From Clostridia bacterium (GTDB taxonomy: Bacteria > Bacillota > Clostridia > Oscillospirales > Acutalibacteraceae): a stretch of DNA of 64,000 nucleotides. The DNA lies in the NCBI GenBank assembly GCA_017410195.1, contig JAFQRF010000023.1, forward strand, positions 62,001 to 126,000, given 5' to 3'. This document shows positions 24,876 to 32,194 of the stretch, piece after piece. How positions within the stretch are numbered: position 1 is the first letter of the stretch; the number at the start of each line of letters is the position of its first letter. A program made the translations under genes and the position numbers. The notes under the pieces are model-generated. The model did not search any database. It was not told the DNA's origin and saw nothing but the letters and a program-made list of their open reading frames with translations.

Positions 24876-24904
24876 TTGACATTCGTTTATGATTATTGTA
24901 AAAT
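24876..24904 (+). promoter_or_regulatory. Promoter of the proS T-box transcript
   Basis: A consensus TTGACA (24876-24881) and TAAAAT (24899-24904) stand exactly 17 bases apart. The transcript should begin near 24911, at the start of the T-box leader. Confidence 0.88.
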
Positions 24905-24910
24905 ACATTA

Positions 24911-25155
24911 AACAATAAAAAGCTGTGATAAGAAAAAGTAAGTTTTTCGGATTTTTCAGAGAAAGAGCGGTTGGTGAAAGCTCTTATTTCCGTTTGACCG
25001 AACCCATCTTTGAGCTGCACGCCGAAAGAAAAAGTAAGCCGTGCCGGATTTCCCCGTTACAGGATAAAAAAGAGCGGACGTTAAGTCCGAACCCGGGTGG
25101 TACCGCAGACTATTCAGTTTGTCCCGAGCCGTTGGCTCAGGGGCATTTTTTATTG
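24911..25155 (+). promoter_or_regulatory. T-box leader controlling proS (predicted proline specifier)
   Basis: The leader has the T-box signature GGGTGGTACCGC (25095-25106) that pairs with uncharged tRNA, an upstream stem I with GAA followed by CCC (25003-25005), which is the likely specifier for tRNA-Pro, and a GAGCGGTTGGTGAAAGCTC distal arm. The terminator stem (GTCCCGAGCC/GGCTCAGGGGC, 25121-25144) ends in a T-run just before the proS ribosome site. Uncharged tRNA-Pro should prevent this terminator and raise proS expression. The specifier assignment is inferred, and agrees with the gene. Confidence 0.9.
25121..25151 (+). terminator. T-box terminator before proS
   Basis: The stem CCCGAGCC/GGCTCAGGG with a short loop is followed by ATTTTTT. 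It is the alternative to the antiterminator that includes GGGTGGTACCGC. Confidence 0.8.
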
Positions 25156-25167
25156 GAGGTAAAACTA

Positions 25168-26883
25168 ATGAAAATCGACAAACTTGCAGGCGAACGTTTT
25201 AAAGAAAAGCCCTCGGATTGCGTCATCGACAGCCACGCTCTCATGCTCAGAGGCGGCTACATGAAGGGCGTAGCAAACGGCATTTATTCATCATTTATGC
25301 CCCTCAGAAGAATCACAAGAAAAATCGAAAATATTATCCGTGAAGAAATGGATGCAATCGACGGTCAGGAGGTTCAGTTCCCCGTTGTTATGCCTGCATC
25401 TCTCTGGGCGGAATCGGGCAGATACGAAAGCATCGGCAGCGAGCTTATGCGATTTAAGGACAGAAACGATTCACCCATGGTACTTGGCATGACCCATGAA
25501 GAAGCTGCCGTTCAGCTTGTAAGAGAATATGCCAACAGCTATACTAAATACCCCTTCATGATTTATCAGGTTCAGACCAAATTCCGTGATGAAGCACGTC
25601 CCAGAGGCGGGCTTATCAGAGTCCGTGAATTTACAATGAAGGACGCATATTCCTTCCATACTTCTCAGGAAGACCTTGAAAGATATTACGATATCTGCTA
25701 CAAGGCATACGAGCGTATTTTTGCAAGAGCTGGCATTCCCGAGGTTATTACCGTTGCATCAGACTCCGGTATGATGGGCGGAAGCATTTCACATGAATAC
25801 ATGCTTCTCTCCCCCATCGGCGAAGATTCGATTGCAGTTTGCTCCGAATGTGATTACAGAGCAAACATGGAAGCGGCGGAAAGCATCATCAAAAATGAAA
25901 TGAACGGTGAATCAAACGAGCTTGAGCTTATTTATACCCCCGATATTCATACTATTGAAGATATCTGCAACTTCCTCAAGACTCCTCTTGAAGAATCATG
26001 CAAGGCTGTCGTTTACCAGAAGAATATGACAGATGAATACGTTGTTATTTTTGTCAGAGGCGATCTTGATATCAACGAAACAAAGCTTACGAATTATCTC
26101 GGTGAAGCTGTTCATCCCGCAGTAATCACAGATGATTGCGGACTTTTTGCAGGATTTATAGGTCCTTATAATCTTGACCGCGAAAAGTTCACCGTTCTTT
26201 TTGATAAATCACTTGAAAATACGCACAATCTCTCATGCGGTGCAAATCAGCTTGACCACCACTATAAAGGACTCAAAATCAGCAGAGATATCGGCGACGT
26301 AGAATATATTGATCTTGCAAAAATCAAGGAAGGCGGTATCTGCCCCAAGTGCGGTAAGCCTGCAATTAATATTTCAAGAGGTATTGAAGTCGGCAACATC
26401 TTCCAGCTTGGTACAAAATATACAAAATCAATGGGAATGCAGTATCTTGACAGCGAAGGAAACCTTCAGTATCCTATCATGGGTTGCTACGGTATCGGCG
26501 TAGGCAGACTTGCAGCTTCTGTCTGCGAAGCACATCACGATGAATACGGTCCCATATGGCCGATGTCAATCGCTCCCTGGCATGTTCAGATTTGCTGTCT
26601 GAGGGCTGATGATGATGAGTGCAGAGGTGTTTCGGATGAACTCTATCAGAAGATGCTTGACGAAAGAATGGAAGTTATCTATGACGACAGAAACATCAGA
26701 CCCGGCGCAATGTTCTCGGACGCTGACCTTCTCGGTGTTCCGGTAAGAGTTATCGTAAGCCCCAGAAACCTTAAGGATGGCGTATGCGAAATCGTTACAA
26801 GAGACAAAGAAATCAGCATGAAGGTTGAACTTGACAAGGTCATTGACACCGTCAAAAATATCATTAAAGAAAGACTTAAATAA
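25168..26883 (+). CDS. proS: Prolyl-tRNA synthetase, bacterial type
   Basis: This 571-residue class II synthetase charges tRNA-Pro. Class II motifs are visible: FPVVMPASLWAESGRY, then TKFRDEARPRGGLIRVREFTMKDAY (motif 2) and GCYGIGVGRL (motif 3). The editing (INS) domain lies between about 220 and 400, and a C-terminal anticodon-binding domain follows. ATG 25168 after TTGGAGG is the true start. The frame is open back to 24925, but that part is the T-box leader. A terminator (26892-26920) ends the transcript. Confidence 0.97.
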   Translation: MKIDKLAGERFKEKPSDCVIDSHALMLRGGYMKGVANGIYSSFMPLRRITRKIENIIREEMDAIDGQEVQFPVVMPASLWAESGRYESIGSELMRFKDRNDSPMVLGMTHEEAAVQLVREYANSYTKYPFMIYQVQTKFRDEARPRGGLIRVREFTMKDAYSFHTSQEDLERYYDICYKAYERIFARAGIPEVITVASDSGMMGGSISHEYMLLSPIGEDSIAVCSECDYRANMEAAESIIKNEMNGESNELELIYTPDIHTIEDICNFLKTPLEESCKAVVYQKNMTDEYVVIFVRGDLDINETKLTNYLGEAVHPAVITDDCGLFAGFIGPYNLDREKFTVLFDKSLENTHNLSCGANQLDHHYKGLKISRDIGDVEYIDLAKIKEGGICPKCGKPAINISRGIEVGNIFQLGTKYTKSMGMQYLDSEGNLQYPIMGCYGIGVGRLAASVCEAHHDEYGPIWPMSIAPWHVQICCLRADDDECRGVSDELYQKMLDERMEVIYDDRNIRPGAMFSDADLLGVPVRVIVSPRNLKDGVCEIVTRDKEISMKVELDKVIDTVKNIIKERLK

Positions 26884-26891
26884 TGCTTTTT

Positions 26892-26920
26892 CGGCACCGA
26901 AATACGGTGCCGATTTTTTT
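26892..26920 (+). terminator. Terminator after proS
   Basis: CGGCACCG/CGGTGCCG with an AAATA loop is followed by seven T. Confidence 0.95.
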
Positions 26921-26976
26921 GGTAAAATTCCATTAAAAATGTAATAATTTGTTATAAAACTGTAACTAATTTTACA

Positions 26977-27005
26977 TTGATTTATTATAATCAATATTGT
27001 AAAAT
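26977..27005 (+). promoter_or_regulatory. Promoter of the O-acetylation cluster
   Basis: TTGATT (26977-26982) and TAAAAT (27000-27005) are separated by 17 bases on the plus strand, about 40 bases before the SGNH gene. Confidence 0.7.
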
Positions 27006-27045
27006 ACATTTTGGATTATTTGGGACTCAAGGTGATTTAAATTTA

Positions 27046-28005
27046 ATGAAAAATAAAAATATTTTTATTCTGTGCGGCGTTGCATTGATAATTATTTTGG
27101 GATTTTCTGTTTCAAAAACCGCATTAACAAACGCTGTTTCCGAAAATACGACCTCAACGATTCAGTCAGAATCTCAAAGCAAATTTGAAAAATCATCAAC
27201 TGCTCTCACACAGGTTATTACCGAACTGACATCAAAGATGTTTACAACCGAAGCATTATCTGTCAACAACGAAACAACACTCAGAATAACCGAGAAAAAA
27301 ACAGAAAAAGAAGATATAACAACAATCGAAAATACTAAACAAGCAAAGCCGACCTCTCCTGTTTTTCCCATTCAGATTCCTACAATAAAAATTCCCGGCA
27401 TTATCCCTTTAACAACTGCTTCGCAGACAAAATCTTCCGACCCTAAAGACCTGAGCTGTTTTGACAACTCAGTATTCATTGGAAATTCAAGATTAATTTC
27501 TTTCAAGAATTACGGGCTTGCAAAAAATGTTTATTCCGTTGTAGGTCTTAATGTTGATACTGTTTTTACAAAATCGGTATCGGGCAGTAATGTAACGGTC
27601 ATCAATGAACTGAACGGCAAAGATTATGAAAAAGTAATTCTCATGTTTGGCGATAACGAATGCGGCTGGCCTAATCAGAATATTTTTATTCAGCGATACT
27701 CAAAGGTTATTGCGGCTGTAAAAGAGAAAATACCGAATGCAAAGATATATCTGCATTCCGTTCTTCCTGTAAGTGCGGAAACATCGGCAAAAAATGAATT
27801 CGGCTGCAATAACGAAACGATTAACTCACTTAACCAAAAAATAAAACAGCTTGCGGCTGATGAAGGCGTTGAATTTATTGAACAGCCCTCTTGTCTTAAA
27901 GATGCCGACGGCGCTCTTCTTCCCGAAGCAGCAAGCGACGGAATACATCTTAACAAAAAATATTCAGAAATCTGGCTTAATTATCTCGCAGAAACTATCA
28001 TTTAA
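27046..28005 (+). CDS. Secreted SGNH/GDSL hydrolase (esterase or acetyltransferase)
   Basis: This 319-residue protein has an N-terminal membrane anchor (NIFILCGVALIIILGFSVS), a Ser/Thr/Lys-rich spacer to about residue 115, then an SGNH domain: FIGNSRL with the nucleophilic Ser, FGDNECGW and, near the C-terminus, SDGIHLN with the catalytic Asp-His pair. Such proteins add or remove acetyl groups on surface glycans. ATG 27046 follows AAGGTGAT; the longer frame (26977) overlaps the promoter. It is the first gene of the cluster with the DUF4358 lipoprotein, MBOAT and DHHW genes. Confidence 0.82.
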   Translation: MKNKNIFILCGVALIIILGFSVSKTALTNAVSENTTSTIQSESQSKFEKSSTALTQVITELTSKMFTTEALSVNNETTLRITEKKTEKEDITTIENTKQAKPTSPVFPIQIPTIKIPGIIPLTTASQTKSSDPKDLSCFDNSVFIGNSRLISFKNYGLAKNVYSVVGLNVDTVFTKSVSGSNVTVINELNGKDYEKVILMFGDNECGWPNQNIFIQRYSKVIAAVKEKIPNAKIYLHSVLPVSAETSAKNEFGCNNETINSLNQKIKQLAADEGVEFIEQPSCLKDADGALLPEAASDGIHLNKKYSEIWLNYLAETII

Positions 28006-28024
28006 TTATTCAGGGTGGCATAAG

Positions 28025-28486
28025 ATGAAAAAAATAACAGCATTTTTTGTTGCAATTTCAATGATATTTGCATTCAGCGGATGTATAAAACAAGAAACAA
28101 AAACTTATGATGCAGATATTATTGCTGATACACTTTATGCAGGGCTTACCTTTGGTGAATCACTTGAAAAAAGTACAGCCGAAGCTGCATATTCCATTTA
28201 TGGCTTAGACCCTTCGCTCTGCACAGCGGCTGCAATATACGTCGGCAGCGGTGCAACGGCAGATGAAGTTGCTGTTTTCAACTGCACAGACAGCATTGCA
28301 GCCGAAACCGTGATGCAAGCAATAAATTCCAGAAAAGAATATCTCAAGGAAGGCTACAGTGATTACGGTCCCGACCAGGTTCCGAAAATTGAAGCTGCGG
28401 CAATAATTTCATCGGTTAACACCGTAATCATGTGCATTTGCGAAAATCCCGAATCGGTTAATGATATTTTAGAATCAATTGATTAA
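28025..28486 (+). CDS. DUF4358 lipoprotein
   Basis: This 153-residue protein starts at ATG 28025 with a lipoprotein signal (MKKITAFFVAISMIFAFSGC). The mature part resembles DUF4358, with YSIYGLDPSLCTAAAIYVG and ATADEVAVF. The family is found in gut clostridia beside MBOAT and DHHW genes; its function is unknown. It sits 19 bases after the SGNH gene and 26 before the MBOAT gene, and so is in the same operon. The open frame reaches back to 27851, but that portion overlaps the SGNH gene. Confidence 0.75.
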   Translation: MKKITAFFVAISMIFAFSGCIKQETKTYDADIIADTLYAGLTFGESLEKSTAEAAYSIYGLDPSLCTAAAIYVGSGATADEVAVFNCTDSIAAETVMQAINSRKEYLKEGYSDYGPDQVPKIEAAAIISSVNTVIMCICENPESVNDILESID

Positions 28487-28511
28487 TAATTTAAATCGGA
28501 GAAAATAAATT

Positions 28512-29909
28512 ATGGTTTTTTCTGAACCCGTATTTATGTTTATGTTTTTGCCTGTTACACTGCTTGTTTATTATGCAGTACCGTTCAGGTTAAAAAACGC
28601 AGTTCTCTTTCTTTCCGGTCTTCTTTTTTATTCATGGGGTGAGCCGGTTTATGTTCTGATAATGATTCTGTCAACTCTTATTGATTATCTTGCAGGCAGA
28701 ATCATGGATAAATTTGAAGCTAATAAAAAAATCCGAAAAGCTGCATTAATAGTTTCTGTTGTAATGAATCTTTCTTTACTCGGATTATTCAAATACAGCG
28801 GATTTTTTATTGATTCTCTCAACTCAGCTTTCGGTATTTCGCTTTATAATCCAAATCTTCCTCTTCCCATCGGCATCAGTTTTTTCACATTCCAGTCAAT
28901 GTCGTATACAATTGACCTTTACAGAAAAAATATCACCGTTCAGAAAAGTTTTGTCAAGTTCGCTGCATTTGTTACAATGTTTCCTCAGATTGTTGCAGGA
29001 CCGATTGTGCTTTATAATGATATTTCAAAAGAACTTGAAGAAAGAAAAATTGATTTTAATGCTTTAAGCGACGGAATTTCAACTTTTATCTGCGGTCTGT
29101 GTAAAAAAGTTCTTATTGCGAATTCCGTCGGTGAACTTTGGACAACAGTTAAAGAAACAGACTACAGTACACTTCCTGCTGCAACTGCATGGCTCGGTAT
29201 CATTGCATTCACTCTTCAGATTTACTTTGATTTTTCGGGATACAGTGATATGGCAATCGGTCTGGGAAAAATGCTCGGTTTCAAATTTCCTGAAAATTTC
29301 GATTATCCGTATAATTCCAAATCAGTCAGCGAATTTTGGCGCAGGTGGCATATGACCCTCGGCGGTTGGTTCAAAAGCTATGTTTACTTTCCGCTCGGCG
29401 GAAGCAAAAACGGAAAAGGAAAAACAATACGTAATCTGCTGATCGTCTGGTTTCTTACAGGCATGTGGCACGGTGCAAGCTGGAACTTCATTATATGGGG
29501 AATATACTACGGAATAATTTTGATTCTCGAAAAATTTGTTTTTGCTTCAGTAATTAAAAAGCTTCCGTCTGCTGTCACAAGAATTTATACACTGTTTGCG
29601 GTTATTATCGGTTGGGTAATATTTGAAATCACCTCCCCTGCGTCAGAACTCGGATATATAAGAGCAATGTTCGGTTTTTCGGGAGCATTCAGCGATACAT
29701 TCACCATTAATATACTGCACAACTATTCAATCATTTTAATCATTGCCGCAATAACCGCAACAGGACTTCCGCTTAAGCTTTGGAAAAAGATAACAAGCGG
29801 TAAAAAGCTTGACGGTATATGTATTGCAGGTGAAGCCGCAGGTATGGCGGCGTGCATCGCTTATCTTGTTGATGCGACATACAACCCCTTCCTCTACTTC
29901 AATTTTTAG
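28512..29909 (+). CDS. MBOAT-family O-acyltransferase (AlgI-like)
   Basis: This 465-residue membrane protein has ten or more hydrophobic segments. It shows MBOAT/AlgI hallmarks: YSWGEPVYVLIM, the catalytic-site MWHGASWNFIIWG with the key His, and FWRRWHMTLGGWFKSYVY. It should pass acetyl groups across the membrane for O-acetylation of a surface polysaccharide or cell-wall polymer by the DHHW or SGNH protein. ATG 28512 follows TCGGAGAAAATAAATT. The DHHW gene starts 10 bases after its stop. Confidence 0.92.
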   Translation: MVFSEPVFMFMFLPVTLLVYYAVPFRLKNAVLFLSGLLFYSWGEPVYVLIMILSTLIDYLAGRIMDKFEANKKIRKAALIVSVVMNLSLLGLFKYSGFFIDSLNSAFGISLYNPNLPLPIGISFFTFQSMSYTIDLYRKNITVQKSFVKFAAFVTMFPQIVAGPIVLYNDISKELEERKIDFNALSDGISTFICGLCKKVLIANSVGELWTTVKETDYSTLPAATAWLGIIAFTLQIYFDFSGYSDMAIGLGKMLGFKFPENFDYPYNSKSVSEFWRRWHMTLGGWFKSYVYFPLGGSKNGKGKTIRNLLIVWFLTGMWHGASWNFIIWGIYYGIILILEKFVFASVIKKLPSAVTRIYTLFAVIIGWVIFEITSPASELGYIRAMFGFSGAFSDTFTINILHNYSIILIIAAITATGLPLKLWKKITSGKKLDGICIAGEAAGMAACIAYLVDATYNPFLYFNF

Positions 29910-29918
29910 GAGAAAACA

Positions 29919-31028
29919 ATGAAAACAAGAGTTCTCAGAGTTATCCTCTTTTTTCTTGCGATAATCATTATCCCTGTTTTTACGCTTTTCGGAGAAAAAG
30001 AAACCGTAAGCTACAATGAAAACAAAACACTTGCTGAATTTCCCGAGCTGACATTAGGCAGTTGGAAAAGCCGTTCTTTTATGAACGGAATGGCAGATTA
30101 TTTTTCGGATCATTTTGTTTTAAGAGAAGATTTTATCAGAGTAAAAAATAAAATTGAAACACTTATCGGAAAAAACGAAATTAACGGTGTTTTTGAACAC
30201 AACGGAAGCCTTATTCAGACCTTCAAGGACATTGATTATACTCTGACTGACAGAAATCTTTCTTCACTGAATAAACTTAAAGCAAAAAATCCTGACACTC
30301 CGTTTTATTTTATGCCGATTATAACTGCGCAGGAAAAATTCAAAGATTCGTTGCCGTCATATCTGAATCTTGACAGCGAATCGGAATATATTGAATACTG
30401 CTTTTCAAAGCTTAAAGAAATTAAATCAATCGATGTTTCCCGGGAAATCTGTTCTGTTGATTACGGATTTTACAGAACAGACCACCATTGGACAACCGAT
30501 GCCGCATATCACGCGTATCTTAAAGCATCAAAAGAACTCGGATTGATTCCTTATGATAATTTTGAAATAAAAACAGTTACAAACGAATTCAAGGGTACTC
30601 TTTACTCAAAAACTCTGAACGAAAATATTGAGCTTGATTCAATCAATGTTTATGAAACGGATACCAAGTTCAAATTATCTGTTAAAAACGATGTTTTTGA
30701 TTCTCTTTATTTCAATGAATATTTAAAAGAAAAAGATAAATATTCATTTTTTCTTTCGGGCAATCACGGCATAATCACTATTGAAAACACAAACATAAAC
30801 ATCAGCAAAGAACTTTTAATTATCAAAGACAGCTATGCAAATTGCTTTGTACCTTTCCTTGCCGAGCATTACTCAAAAATAACGCTTGTTGATCCGCGTT
30901 ACTGTTCACACACACAAATTAAAGAAATAACCCCGTCAGATTATGACGGAGTGCTTGTTCTTTTTAATGTTTCGGGTTTTTCTCAGGAACAGAATTTCGC
31001 ACTTATTGAATTCATGGGAGGAAAATAA
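29919..31028 (+). CDS. DHHW-motif protein (AlgJ/AlgX-like acetyltransferase)
   Basis: This 369-residue protein has an N-terminal membrane anchor (VILFFLAIIIIPVFTLFG) and a periplasm-type SGNH-like domain with the defining YRTDHHWTTDAAYHAYL. A likely nucleophilic Ser is in KDSYANCF. It is the usual partner of MBOAT proteins and should carry out acetyl transfer at the cell surface. Its stop TAA shares one base with the ATG of the small peptide that follows. Confidence 0.9.
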   Translation: MKTRVLRVILFFLAIIIIPVFTLFGEKETVSYNENKTLAEFPELTLGSWKSRSFMNGMADYFSDHFVLREDFIRVKNKIETLIGKNEINGVFEHNGSLIQTFKDIDYTLTDRNLSSLNKLKAKNPDTPFYFMPIITAQEKFKDSLPSYLNLDSESEYIEYCFSKLKEIKSIDVSREICSVDYGFYRTDHHWTTDAAYHAYLKASKELGLIPYDNFEIKTVTNEFKGTLYSKTLNENIELDSINVYETDTKFKLSVKNDVFDSLYFNEYLKEKDKYSFFLSGNHGIITIENTNINISKELLIIKDSYANCFVPFLAEHYSKITLVDPRYCSHTQIKEITPSDYDGVLVLFNVSGFSQEQNFALIEFMGGK

Positions 31029-31141
31029 TGTTTACCGCTTTTTGCCAATCAACATTCTGCACAGCCTGCTGCTCATCTGTTGCAACAGGTTTTACTCCTG
31101 TCTTTTCATATGGCATTTTATCTAACCGTCATCAGCTTTGA
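31028..31141 (+). CDS. Putative 37-codon Cys-rich peptide
   Basis: ATG 31028 overlaps the stop of the DHHW gene, and a perfect GGGAGGAAAATA ribosome site stands six bases before it. The peptide begins MFTAFCQSTFCTACCSSV and ends in NRHQL, with four Cys in a 10-residue stretch and no signal. The stop lies within the stem of the terminator at 31125-31148. It may be a real, coupled small gene or a chance reading frame beside a good ribosome site. No family is recognised. Confidence 0.4.
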   Translation: MFTAFCQSTFCTACCSSVATGFTPVFSYGILSNRHQL

Positions 31142-31155
31142 TGACGGTATTTTTT
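31125..31155 (+). terminator. Terminator of the O-acetylation operon
   Basis: ACCGTCATCA/TGATGACGGT is a 10-base-pair stem with a four-base loop, followed by a run of T. It ends the transcript after the DHHW gene and overlaps the end of the 37-codon frame. Confidence 0.9.
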
Positions 31156-31208
31156 TGCAAAAAAACGAAACTTTTTTTTGATAAAGGATTTAAAAATTAA
31201 GATATATA

Positions 31209-31217
31209 TGTTATAAT
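31209..31217 (+). promoter_or_regulatory. Extended -10 promoter of argF
   Basis: TGTTATAAT, an extended -10 element, lies about 50 bases before the argF start. A clear -35 box is not seen at the ideal distance (only TTTAAA), as is common with an extended -10. Confidence 0.65.
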
Positions 31218-31266
31218 ATATCGAATATAAACTTTAACTTGTTAATAATTGTTTTTGGAGGCATAT

Positions 31267-32172
31267 ATGAAGCACTTACTCAAACTTATGGATTTGAGCA
31301 CAAACGAAATCAACGAAATTCTCAATCTCGCTGATCAGCTCAAATACGAAAAGAAAAACGGAATCGAACATCATCTCCTCAAAGGCAAAACTCTCGGCAT
31401 GATTTTTGCAAAATCATCAACCAGAACAAGAGTTTCCTTTGAAGTCGGTATGTATGACCTCGGCGGCATGGCTCTTTTCCTCAGCTCGCATGATATTCAG
31501 CTCGGCAGAGGAGAACCCGTTAACGATACCGCACGAGTGCTTTCCGGTTATCTTGACGGAATCATGATAAGAACCTTCGACCAAAGCGATGTCGAAACCC
31601 TTGCCGAATACGGTTCAATCCCCATCATCAACGGTCTTACCGATTACTGCCACCCCTGCCAGGTGCTTGCTGATCTTATGACAATACGTGAGTTCAGAGG
31701 CTCAATCAAAGGAAACAAGCTCTGCTACATCGGCGACGGCAACAACATGGCAAACTCACTTATCGTTGGCGGTATAAAGATGGGTATGGCTGTCAGCATT
31801 GCTTGCCCTGAAAACTATAAACCCGATGCAGAAATCATGAAATGGGCTGCAGAAAACGGCGACTTCGTATGCACTCCCGATATTCTTGAAGCAGCAAAGG
31901 ATGCAGATGTTCTTTATACCGATGTCTGGGCATCAATGGGTCAGGAAAGCGAAGCCGAAGAAAGAAAGAAGATTTTTGACGGCTATCAGATAAATGACAG
32001 CGTTATGGCTGTTGCAAAACCCGATGCAATGGTTCTTCACTGCCTCCCCGCTCACCGTGAGGAAGAAATCACCGCAAAGATATTTGAAGCACACGCAAAG
32101 GAAATTTTTGAAGAGGCTGAAAACAGACTTCATGCTCAAAAAGCAGTTCTCGTAAAGCTTCTTAAGGATTAA
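31267..32172 (+). CDS. argF: Ornithine carbamoyltransferase
   Basis: This 301-residue enzyme makes citrulline from ornithine and carbamoyl phosphate in arginine synthesis. The carbamoyl phosphate site SSTRTRVSFEVG and the HPCQVLADL motif are clear, and HCLPAHR near the C-terminus contains the ornithine-binding residues. ATG 31267 follows TGGAGGCATAT; the frame to 31249 lacks a ribosome site. The carB-dapF fusion gene follows 22 bases on, so the carbamoyl phosphate maker and user are co-expressed. A gene for the small (glutaminase) subunit is not in the window. Confidence 0.96.
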   Translation: MKHLLKLMDLSTNEINEILNLADQLKYEKKNGIEHHLLKGKTLGMIFAKSSTRTRVSFEVGMYDLGGMALFLSSHDIQLGRGEPVNDTARVLSGYLDGIMIRTFDQSDVETLAEYGSIPIINGLTDYCHPCQVLADLMTIREFRGSIKGNKLCYIGDGNNMANSLIVGGIKMGMAVSIACPENYKPDAEIMKWAAENGDFVCTPDILEAAKDADVLYTDVWASMGQESEAEERKKIFDGYQINDSVMAVAKPDAMVLHCLPAHREEEITAKIFEAHAKEIFEEAENRLHAQKAVLVKLLKD

Positions 32173-32194
32173 TCAGCACAAGGGGGTATTAAAT

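Noticed and set aside
24925..25167. N-terminal extension of ProS
   Set aside because: The frame is open by chance through the T-box leader; the true start is ATG 25168 after TTGGAGG.
26977..27045. Longer N-terminus of the SGNH hydrolase
   Set aside because: It overlaps the promoter; ATG 27046 has a ribosome site and begins the membrane anchor.
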